Assembly: GCA_050014815.1 (NCBI GenBank)
Contig: JBEKCP010000104.1
Span: 1-12,293, forward strand
Length of the DNA: 12,293 nucleotides
Origin: JBEKCP01 sp050014815
Lineage (GTDB): Bacteria > Planctomycetota > Planctomycetia > Pirellulales > Thermoguttaceae
Reading direction: 5' to 3'
Shown: positions 6,821-12,293 of the stretch, piece after piece
Numbering within the stretch: position 1 is the stretch's first letter
How the letters are laid out: every line of letters starts with the position of its first letter
Translations under genes and position numbers: made by a program
The notes under the pieces: generated by a model
The model's input: only the letters and a program-made list of their open reading frames with translations
What the model was told of the DNA's origin: nothing
Database searches by the model: none

Positions 6821-7573
6821 CTATACCCGGCCGACCGACGTGGGCTCGCGGGGCGCAAAATACCAGACGCCGCCGCGCCGCCTCCAAATCTGCTTCTGCG
6901 AGACCACCTGCTGCCGCCCGTCGCCCAGATCAATGAGGATTTGGACCGTCACCTCGGCCACCTGGTCGGCGCTGCGGCGGACCGATGCCACCTCGATCCC
7001 GGAGGCGCCTTGCCGGCGGAAGTCGCCGGGGACGGGTGGCGGATTTCGGGCAAGCCACCGCCGGAGGTCCCGATCCAACGCGGGCTCGACCAACTGGAGC
7101 ATTTGCCGCACGTCCCGGCAGAGCCAAGCCTCGGACCAGCGGCCCGCGCGTTGTTCGAGGCCGTTGGGCATGGCCGTCTCGATCGGCCCGGCCGCGTTTC
7201 TCCATCGCCACGCCGCGGCCGCCAACGCCAGGCCCACCACGAGCAGGGCGAGGAGCATCCGGCGGCCCGGCATGCGGAGCACGGCTCGCCCGGCCGCCGC
7301 CATCGAGGCATCGCGGGAAGCGGGCCAGACGACCAGGTGTGGCCGCCACTCCGAGAACCCCGACCGCACGGCTGCGCCGATCGCCTCCCGCGGGGCGGCC
7401 GCCGCGATCAGACCCGTGCGATCCAGCCGATACCATTGCCGGCAACGGCGGCAGTACACGCGGCGGCCGAGCTTCTCCCAGGACACCAGGACCGCCTGGC
7501 CGCATTGGGGGCACGCCAGCCTCACCTGCCCCGGCAATCCGGTCTCACCAGGATGGTTGTGACGGTCGCTCAT
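6821..7573 (-). CDS. Zinc-ribbon single-pass membrane protein, unknown function
   Basis: A 250-residue protein not assigned to a named family. The N-terminus carries a four-cysteine zinc-ribbon-like pair, CPQC (C21, C24) and CRRC (C41, C44), with a Trp/Tyr-rich knuckle between and after them. A basic, Arg-rich linker follows, then one membrane helix at about 106-122. The C-terminal part (about 125-250) contains a helical stretch with repeated Arg/Trp/Leu and then alternating beta-like segments (VAEVTVQILIDL, VSQKQIWRRRGGVWYF) that could form an NTF2-like fold; this fold is an inference. The expected topology is a cytoplasmic zinc ribbon and an outside C-terminal domain. The stop codon of the preceding pseudopilin gene and this ATG overlap as TGATG, sharing one base, so translation is probably coupled and the two products may work together. 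Confidence 0.78.
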   Translation of the reverse strand: MSDRHNHPGETGLPGQVRLACPQCGQAVLVSWEKLGRRVYCRRCRQWYRLDRTGLIAAAAPREAIGAAVRSGFSEWRPHLVVWPASRDASMAAAGRAVLRMPGRRMLLALLVVGLALAAAAWRWRNAAGPIETAMPNGLEQRAGRWSEAWLCRDVRQMLQLVEPALDRDLRRWLARNPPPVPGDFRRQGASGIEVASVRRSADQVAEVTVQILIDLGDGRQQVVSQKQIWRRRGGVWYFAPREPTSVGRV

Positions 7574-8556
7574 CAGTTGATCCGATTGTAGTTTGGCGAC
7601 GTTTCGTCGAGTCCCTGCCCCGTCCAGAGCCGGTTATCGCCCCACGGCAACGCACTGAGCGGATTGGCGGGGAAGGTCGTGCCCAGATTGGCCGGCTGCG
7701 GCTGGGCGACGCCGTCGGCCGAGACGTTGTAGCCCAGGTCCACCAGCGTGAGGCTGTCCGCATGGCCGTCGAGGAACACAACGTTCGCCCGGCCGGCGTG
7801 CCGGTCTTCGGCGGGCGAGAAGTAGATCACGATGTCGGTCCCCGTCTCGTCCGGGCCGTAGGGGTCGAACCCGGCCGCCCGGGAGGGCGAAGGCGAGTCC
7901 ACCACGCCGGAGCCGCGGGGCCGCATGTGCGGCGGGTCGAGCGTCATCGAGTGGCCGCCGTGCGGTAGCCCGCCGCCCCGGCTGTCGCCGAAGGCGATGG
8001 TCCGGGCCTCGTCGGCCACGCGCCGGACCGGGTAATTGAGCATCGGCGTCGTGACGACGCCGTCGGTCAGGTTCCGGCTGTTGCCCAGGTACTGGAAGTT
8101 GTAGCCGTACGCCCCGTTGCGGATGCTCAGGTTGTCCGGCGGGATCATCGACGATCTCGCCGGGCTGCTGGGCATCGACGGGTCGGAGAATATCTCGTTA
8201 TCGAGCGGGACGGACGTGTAGGTCGTGTCGGAGGCGCCGGCCGCGACGATCGCGTCGGGATTCTGAACGGGCCGCCCCAGCAGGTCCGAGATGATCCATT
8301 GCCACCGCGGCCGCACCACGCCCCACTTGTTCACCACGCTCGGGTCCTCCCAGCGGTAGGGCGGAAAGTTGCCCTGGGTGTCGCGGAACTGCGCGAGGCC
8401 CAGGTAGATCTGCCGGAGGTTCGACTTGCACTGGATCGAACGGCCCGCCTCCCGCGACTTGACGATCGCCGGCAACAACATGGCCATCAGCGCGGTAATG
8501 ATGAAGATCACGACCAGCAATTCGACTAGCGTGAACGCACGGCGGCAGCGACGCAT
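7573..8556 (-). CDS. DUF1559-like pseudopilin with H-X9-DG motif
   Basis: A 327-residue protein starting at the ATG at 8554-8556, preceded by GGAG 9 bases upstream. The N-terminus is a type IV prepilin-like leader: basic MRRCRRA, then FTLVELLVVI and a hydrophobic helix to about residue 30, with the conserved Glu at position +5 after the processing site. The residue before the cut is Ala rather than the usual Gly. The REA...QCKSNLRQIYLGLAQF segment (35-57) is typical of the planctomycete DUF1559 family. At 253-264 the H-X9-DG motif (HAGRANVVFLDG) marks the prepilin-processing-associated class. About 63 residues follow that motif. The family is thought to be exported and membrane-anchored as pseudopilins or minor pilins; the function is unknown. 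It lies between the secreted squalene-repeat gene and the coupled zinc-ribbon gene. Confidence 0.92.
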   Translation of the reverse strand: MRRCRRAFTLVELLVVIFIITALMAMLLPAIVKSREAGRSIQCKSNLRQIYLGLAQFRDTQGNFPPYRWEDPSVVNKWGVVRPRWQWIISDLLGRPVQNPDAIVAAGASDTTYTSVPLDNEIFSDPSMPSSPARSSMIPPDNLSIRNGAYGYNFQYLGNSRNLTDGVVTTPMLNYPVRRVADEARTIAFGDSRGGGLPHGGHSMTLDPPHMRPRGSGVVDSPSPSRAAGFDPYGPDETGTDIVIYFSPAEDRHAGRANVVFLDGHADSLTLVDLGYNVSADGVAQPQPANLGTTFPANPLSALPWGDNRLWTGQGLDETSPNYNRIN

Positions 8557-8599
8557 GGCATGGACTCCAAGGTTTCGAGGCTGTACAAGGACAATGGTT

Positions 8600-8657
8600 G
8601 CCGGCACTCGGGCGGGAGGGGCACGGCAATCCATAGGTTCCGCGCCCGAGTGCCGGC
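8600..8657. repeat. 15-bp perfect inverted repeat between two minus-strand genes
   Basis: GCCGGCACTCGGGCG (8600-8614) pairs perfectly with CGCCCGAGTGCCGGC (8643-8657) around a 28-base loop. It lies 44 bp upstream of the pseudopilin start and downstream of the squalene-repeat gene. It may separate the transcripts of the two genes or be a dispersed palindrome; no T-tract follows it on the minus strand. Confidence 0.6.
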
Positions 8658-8666
8658 GAATAATAG

Positions 8667-8686
8667 CCGCGGGTGTATACCCGCGG
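8667..8686. repeat. Short CG-rich hairpin
   Basis: CCGCGGGT (8667-8674) and ACCCGCGG (8679-8686) form an 8-bp stem with a GTAT loop. It sits 20 bp past the stop codon of the squalene-repeat gene, a position suited to a 3'-end hairpin or terminator, although no T-run follows on the minus strand. It forms a pair with the larger inverted repeat at 8600-8657. Confidence 0.5.
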
Positions 8687-8705
8687 GAGTTTGTAGAGAC
8701 CGAGC

Positions 8706-9857
8706 CTATTTCGCGCAGTACGACAGCGCCAGCAGGGCGTAGCCGGTCACCAGGTTGGGGTCGCCCTCCAGCCACCGGCTCTCCGGGTTGGCCCACGAGC
8801 CGTTGGGACGCTGGCGGGCGGCCAGCTCCTCGGCCAACTCCCGCCGCCAGTCGTGCTTGACGCCCCGGGCGTCGTCGAAACGGTCGGTGCCCGCCGCCGC
8901 CAGGGCCTTGGCAAAGACGTGATAGTAGTAATACAGTCCGTCGCCGCCGAGGCCGGGGTTGGTTTTCAGGTCGTAGTGCTGTTGGGCCCATTGGGTGGCC
9001 GCCTTCACGCGGGGGTCGTCGGGCCCGACGCCGGCGTAGAGCATGCTCTTCAGCCCGGCGTAGGTCATCGCGGCGTAGCTTCGCAGCCCGCCGTTGGCCG
9101 TTTTGCCCGCCGGGCTGTCGCCGCCGCCCGCGCAGGTGTAATAGAAACCGTTGTCGGGGTTCTTCGAGGGGAACTCGGTGGTGTTGTTTTCGCTCTCCAG
9201 GTTCTGGTTCCGCGAGACGAAAACGAGCGCCCTTTGCAGCGCCTCGTCATTGGGGCCGGCCCCGGCGGCCACCAGGGCATCGACGAGGAACGACGTGTTC
9301 GAGAGGTCGGGCCGCTTGTGCTTCCCGTAGCCCGCCCCGCCGTAGAACAGGTCGGAGCGGTCCTTCCCCTGGGCCGGGCCCCATTGGGTCGCCCGAATGT
9401 AACCGTCCGCGGCCTTTATTATCTTGTCGTAACGCTTGCCCTTGTTGGCTTCGGTGAAACAGAGGACCGCCAGGCAGGTTTCGTAATTGTGGTAATCGAG
9501 TTTGGGCGTATAGATGCCGCCGTCCGGCTGGACGGAGCCTTCCAGGAGCCGGAGGGCCTTGGCGACCGTCGGGTCGCTCGGCCCGCGCCCGTTGCGAAGC
9601 ATCGCCGTCGTTACCAGCGCCGTCAGGCCGACGCCCGCCTGAGAGCTCCAGGACCCGTCGGCCGCCTGGCTCTTGACGAGGTAATCGAGTCCCCGGGCGA
9701 CCGTTTGCTGGAATTGGGCGGGGTCGGGGCCCAGCCGCGGAGCGGACGGCGTGGCCTCAGCCGCCCTCACAACGGCGCCCATCGCCACCGCACCGCAGAC
9801 AACGCCGGCGGCCAGACCGAAACGTCGCCAAACCCGCGCGGAGCGAACATCGTTCAT
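8706..9857 (-). CDS. Secreted prenyltransferase/squalene-cyclase repeat protein
   Basis: A 383-residue protein with an N-terminal signal peptide (residues 1-33, hydrophobic 14-30, cleavage near AAEA). The remainder is an alpha-alpha barrel of the squalene oxidase/prenyltransferase repeat type. Visible repeat signatures include QAADGSW (64-70), QPDGG (110-114), the loop YGGAGYG (172-178) with DLSNTSF (184-190), and RQRPNGSW (348-355). The catalytic DXDD of squalene-hopene cyclase and the DCTAE of oxidosqualene cyclases were not found, and the length is well below the 600-700 residues of those enzymes. It is therefore probably not a cyclase but an exported relative, possibly binding a lipid or protein; such proteins are common in planctomycete genomes. 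The start ATG is preceded by GAGGT with 5 bases of spacing. It heads a minus-strand group with the pseudopilin gene 149 bp downstream. Confidence 0.88.
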   Translation of the reverse strand: MNDVRSARVWRRFGLAAGVVCGAVAMGAVVRAAEATPSAPRLGPDPAQFQQTVARGLDYLVKSQAADGSWSSQAGVGLTALVTTAMLRNGRGPSDPTVAKALRLLEGSVQPDGGIYTPKLDYHNYETCLAVLCFTEANKGKRYDKIIKAADGYIRATQWGPAQGKDRSDLFYGGAGYGKHKRPDLSNTSFLVDALVAAGAGPNDEALQRALVFVSRNQNLESENNTTEFPSKNPDNGFYYTCAGGGDSPAGKTANGGLRSYAAMTYAGLKSMLYAGVGPDDPRVKAATQWAQQHYDLKTNPGLGGDGLYYYYHVFAKALAAAGTDRFDDARGVKHDWRRELAEELAARQRPNGSWANPESRWLEGDPNLVTGYALLALSYCAK

Positions 9858-10005
9858 TGGACACCTCGCCAGAAAAAAGTTTGTGTAGAATCGCAGTTGC
9901 TCTTAGAGCACTCTTCGTGCCAGGATTCTTCTGCGGGACACGGATCGTGTTATCCTCTTCGCCAGCAAGGGATTGCGTCGCCGCCGCCAGAAACCTGGAC
10001 CCGCC

Positions 10006-10047
10006 GGCGTGTCGAGCCGATCGACAGGCGTGTCGAAAACCCCGACA
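10006..10047. promoter_or_regulatory. Operator-like tandem dyad array, 21-bp period
   Basis: Two adjacent 21-bp units (10006-10026 and 10027-10047) both start with GGCGTGTCGA and end with CGACA; a further GGC follows the second. Only the six bases at the centre differ. Each unit contains a 17-bp dyad: TGTCGA-N5-TCGACA (10010-10026) and TGTCGA-N5-CCGACA (10031-10047). Successive half-sites are therefore spaced 11, 10 and 11 bp apart, all on one face of the helix. Conserved ends with a diverged spacer are what a cooperative dimeric repressor or activator would favour. The regulator is not identified; the adjacent kinase/regulator pair is one candidate. Confidence 0.42.
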
Positions 10048-10070
10048 GGCAGGTGAAGTACGGCAAAAAG

Positions 10071-10091
10071 CCCCCCCATTGCATGGGGGGG
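10071..10091 (-). terminator. C/G hairpin with T-tract on the minus strand
   Basis: CCCCCCCAT (10071-10079) and ATGGGGGGG (10083-10091) form a perfect 9-bp stem with a TGC loop. Read on the minus strand the stem is followed by CTTTTTG, the layout of an intrinsic terminator. No gene end lies upstream of it on that strand, so it may instead be an attenuator in the leader of the squalene-repeat gene or a dispersed palindrome. Confidence 0.42.
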
Positions 10092-10190
10092 GGTGCTCGC
10101 TGGAAAGCACACTCGATTGACGCCCACCGCCCCGGCAGGGTAACGTGAGAGTAGCACGATGGGCCGCGATCCGCTCCCGAGACCTCGACC

Positions 10191-11576
10191 ATGCGTCGGC
10201 CGATTCAACTCCAACTGCTGCTGCCCATGCTTGCCGTCGTGGTCCTGGCGATCGTGGCGGCAAGCGGCGCCAGCGCCTACTTGGGGGCGGTCCGGGCCAG
10301 GCAGGTGCAGCGGCAACACCTGGACTGCGTGGTGGACACGCTCCGCCAGGCCAAGTTTCCCTTGAGCGAGCCGGTGCTGCGGCAGATGAGCGGCCTGTCG
10401 GGGGCCGAGTTCATCTTCCTCGACACGGACGGCCGGATCCGGGCCCGCACGCTGGCCCTGGACCACGAAGGCCGCCGGAGGCTGGACCAGCTTGTCGAGG
10501 GCAACCCGCGGGGCGACACGCCGCTCCAGGCTGAGATCGAGCTGGCCGGGCGGACTTATCTGGCCGAGCGTGTGCCGATCCCGGGGCTTCCGCCGGCCGA
10601 CACGGCCGGCTGGCTGGTGGTCCTCTACTCTGAAGACCTCTGGTCGGCGGCGGTGCGGCAGGCCGTCTGGACGGCGCTGGCCGCCGGGGCCCTGGCCGTC
10701 GCAGCGGTGGTCGTGGTGACGGCGCTCTTGGCCCAGCGGCTGGTGCGCCCCATCCGCCGGCTCGGCGACCAGACGGCCGCGATTGCCAGCGGCGATTTCA
10801 CGCCCGTGGCCGTCTCAGAGCGCGACGACGAGATCCTCGATCTGGCCGTCTCGATCAATCGGATGACCCAGCGGCTGGGCCAGTACGAGCGCGAGGTCCG
10901 CCGCAGCGAGCAGGCCCGCACCCTGGGACAGCTTGTCTCCGGCATGGCCCACCAGCTCCGCAACGCCGCCACGGGCGGCCGCATGGCCGTCGAGCTTCAC
11001 CAGCGGGACTGCACGATTGCGGCGGGCCGCGAGTCGCTGGAAGTGGCCCTGCGGCAACTCCGCCTGATGGAGTCCTACCTTCAGCGGTTCCTCACGCTCG
11101 GCCGGCCGCGCCGGGCGAGCCGCGAGATCGTACACCTTGGCCCGCTGGTGGACGACGTGGCGGCCCTGGTGCGTCCGGCGTGCCTGCACGCGGGCATCGA
11201 CCTCTCGGTCGTCCGGCCGCCGGAGCCGCTCATGGTCCAAGGCGATCCGGAAGAACTGCGGCAGTTGGCCCTGAACCTCGCGATGAACGCCGTGGACGCC
11301 GCGGGCGGTCCCGGCTCGGCGGGGGCCAGAATCGCCGTCGAATTGGCGCGGCTGGGGGACTCTCGGGCGACCCTCTGCGTGCGGGACACCGGGCCCGGAC
11401 CGGCCCAAGCGGTCGCCGCCGGGCTGTTCGAGCCCTTTGTGACGGGCAAGCCGGACGGCACCGGCCTGGGCCTCTTCGTCGCCCGTCAGATCGCCGAGGA
11501 CCACGGCGGCATCATCCGCTGGCGACGCTCCGACGGCATGACGGAGTTCACCGTCGAGCTGCCGCTGGCGGGCTGA
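10191..11576 (+). CDS. HAMP-domain sensor histidine kinase
   Basis: A 461-residue transmembrane histidine kinase. A first membrane helix at about 8-30 and a second at about 158-182 enclose an extracytoplasmic sensor of about 125 residues, which contains a PAS/Cache-like stretch (FIFLDTDGRI, 75-83 region); the ligand is unknown. A HAMP linker follows (about 181-232, RPIRRLG...GDF). The dimerisation/H-box is at 240-270, with GMAHQLRN placing the phospho-accepting His at 254. The residue after this His is Gln255 rather than the usual Glu or Asp, while Asn258 is retained and the usual Pro after it is Ala. The catalytic domain has an N-box (LNLAMNAVDA, N366), a G1 box (DTGPGP, 399-404), an F box (LFEPFVTGK, 412-420) and a G2 box (GTGLGL, 423-428). 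The downstream gene is its likely partner response regulator, after a 108-bp gap filled by an inverted repeat. The ATG at 10191 has no strong ribosome-binding site. Confidence 0.95.
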   Translation: MRRPIQLQLLLPMLAVVVLAIVAASGASAYLGAVRARQVQRQHLDCVVDTLRQAKFPLSEPVLRQMSGLSGAEFIFLDTDGRIRARTLALDHEGRRRLDQLVEGNPRGDTPLQAEIELAGRTYLAERVPIPGLPPADTAGWLVVLYSEDLWSAAVRQAVWTALAAGALAVAAVVVVTALLAQRLVRPIRRLGDQTAAIASGDFTPVAVSERDDEILDLAVSINRMTQRLGQYEREVRRSEQARTLGQLVSGMAHQLRNAATGGRMAVELHQRDCTIAAGRESLEVALRQLRLMESYLQRFLTLGRPRRASREIVHLGPLVDDVAALVRPACLHAGIDLSVVRPPEPLMVQGDPEELRQLALNLAMNAVDAAGGPGSAGARIAVELARLGDSRATLCVRDTGPGPAQAVAAGLFEPFVTGKPDGTGLGLFVARQIAEDHGGIIRWRRSDGMTEFTVELPLAG

Positions 11577-11591
11577 GCATATTACAATAGT

Positions 11592-11671
11592 GTTTAGCGG
11601 GCGGGCTTGCCCGCCGAACGATTTGCGGAAACAAGCATTCATCACGCGGCGGGCAAGCCCGCCCGCTAAAC
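11592..11671. repeat. Perfect 25-bp inverted repeat between kinase and regulator genes
   Basis: Arms 11592-11616 (starting GTTTAGCGGGCGGGC) and 11647-11671 are exact reverse complements, closing a 30-base loop. Each arm also contains its own palindrome, GCGGGC-TT-GCCCGC, so the element can fold either as one long stem or two small hairpins. It begins 15 bp after the kinase stop and ends 13 bp before the regulator start. No coding potential is visible. It looks like an inserted non-autonomous palindromic repeat; the long GC stem may also attenuate transcription between the two genes. Confidence 0.8.
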
Positions 11672-11684
11672 GATAGTCTGCCCT

Positions 11685-12293
11685 ATGGCCCATTGGCTGA
11701 TCGTCGACGACGAGCAGAGCATCTGCTGGGGGCTGGCGAAGCTGGCCGAGGAGCTGGGGCATACCGCGGCCACGGCCGCCACAGCCGAGCAGGGCCTCGA
11801 CTCGGCCCGGCAGCGCCGCCCCGACGTGATCGTGCTGGATGTCCGCCTGCCGGGCATGGACGGGCTGGCGGCCATGGAGCACTTTCGCCGGGCGGCCGGC
11901 GCGAGAGTGCCCATCATCGTTATGACGGCCTACGGGGAGCTGGCCACGGCCGTCAGCGCCGTTCGCAACGGCGCTTTCGACTACTTGACCAAGCCGTTCG
12001 ACCTGGCGGTGGCCCAACGTGCGATCGGCCGCGCGCTGGAGCACGCCGCCCGAGAGCCCGCCGCGCCCGCGCAAGCGGCGGTCCAGGGAAGCGATCAACC
12101 GATCAAGGGCACTTCGCCCGCCATGCAGGAAGTATTCAAGCGGATCGCCCTGGTCGCGCCGTCGGAGGCCTGCGTCCACCTGCGGGGCGAGAGCGGCACC
12201 GGCAAGGAGTTGGCGGCCCGGGCCATCCACCGCTATAGCCGCCGCGCGGAGGGCCCTTTCGTCGCGGTGAACATGGCCTCGCTCGCCCCCACG
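11685..12293 (+). CDS. NtrC-type sigma-54-dependent response regulator (5' part)
   Basis: The open frame runs to the right edge with no stop; 203 residues are visible. Residues 1-120 form a receiver domain: acidic pair D8-D9, phospho-accepting D52 in VIVLDVRLPGMDG, T81 in VMTAYG and K103 in YLTKPFD. A proline/alanine-rich linker (about 121-139) leads to the sigma-54 activator AAA+ domain. Its Walker A motif GESGTGKE lies at 168-175, and the segment FVAVNMASL matches the NtrC form (FIALNMAAI) of this region. The rest of the AAA+ domain with its GAFTGA loop and a helix-turn-helix DNA-binding domain would lie beyond the window. The start is fixed by an in-frame TAA at 11667-11669, inside the preceding repeat, and no Shine-Dalgarno sequence fits in the 13 bp between that repeat and the ATG. 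It is the probable partner of the kinase at 10191-11576. Confidence 0.94.
   Translation, partial: MAHWLIVDDEQSICWGLAKLAEELGHTAATAATAEQGLDSARQRRPDVIVLDVRLPGMDGLAAMEHFRRAAGARVPIIVMTAYGELATAVSAVRNGAFDYLTKPFDLAVAQRAIGRALEHAAREPAAPAQAAVQGSDQPIKGTSPAMQEVFKRIALVAPSEACVHLRGESGTGKELAARAIHRYSRRAEGPFVAVNMASLAPT

Larger units (their letters stand above)
9858..10190. other. Divergent control region
   Basis: This 333-bp gap lies between the divergent starts of the secreted squalene-repeat gene (minus) and the histidine kinase (plus), so it should hold promoters for both. It contains a tandem dyad array (10006-10047) and a C/G hairpin (10071-10091), both listed separately. I could not assign paired promoter boxes with confidence. 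The small frame at 9857-10120 reads through these palindromes and is not a likely gene. Confidence 0.6.

Noticed and set aside
8853..10148. 431-codon plus-strand open frame opposite the squalene-repeat gene
   Set aside because: Antisense to a gene with a clear signal peptide and repeats; it also runs through the palindromic control region.
10815..12230. 471-codon minus-strand open frame across the kinase and regulator genes
   Set aside because: It is antisense to two genes with intact catalytic motifs and crosses a perfect inverted repeat.

Overview
The window is about 12.3 kb of GC-rich bacterial DNA, most likely from a member of the Planctomycetota (Pirellulales or a relative). This is inferred from family content. 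It has a prepilin-like protein with an FTLVELLVVI N-terminus and a C-terminal H-X9-DG motif, which is a hallmark of the huge planctomycete DUF1559-type family. It also has a PmoA/DUF6807-like protein, a giant periplasmic TPR protein next to a MotA/TolQ/ExbB channel, and gene starts that often lack a clear Shine-Dalgarno sequence. Long antisense open frames are abundant, as expected at this GC content, and were treated as shadows.

Layout, left to right. (1) Positions 1-4110, minus strand: a secreted TPR-repeat protein (about 1022 aa) followed after 16 bp by a TolQ/ExbB-type channel subunit. This looks like an envelope proton-channel operon whose next genes, perhaps ExbD-like, would lie past the left edge. 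(2) 4111-4410: a gene-poor divergent gap filled with palindromic repeats. (3) 4411-5460, plus strand: a TerC/Alx-family membrane protein. Its 3' end overlaps by 47 bp that of a convergent, secreted DUF6807/PmoA-like protein (5414-6361). (4) 6362-6820: a gap holding a nested palindrome of 133 bp. (5) 6821-9857, minus strand: a secreted squalene-cyclase-repeat protein, then a DUF1559-like pseudopilin, then a translationally coupled zinc-ribbon membrane protein. (6) 9858-10190: a divergent control region with a tandem 21-bp dyad array and a C/G hairpin. (7) 10191-12293, plus strand: a HAMP sensor histidine kinase and the start of an NtrC-type sigma-54 response regulator, which runs off the right edge.

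The genes form three functional themes: an energised envelope module (TPR plus ExbB-like), a pseudopilin/secreted-protein module, and a two-component module with a sigma-54 activator. The most distinctive feature is the non-coding DNA. Every gap of about 100 bp or more carries palindromic elements of different sequence families, several of them abutting start codons or splitting likely operons. No defence system, CRISPR array, tRNA, rRNA or transposase gene was seen. The best candidate for something undescribed is the operator-like array at 10006-10047, followed by the diverse palindromic elements and the kinase with a His-Gln H-box.
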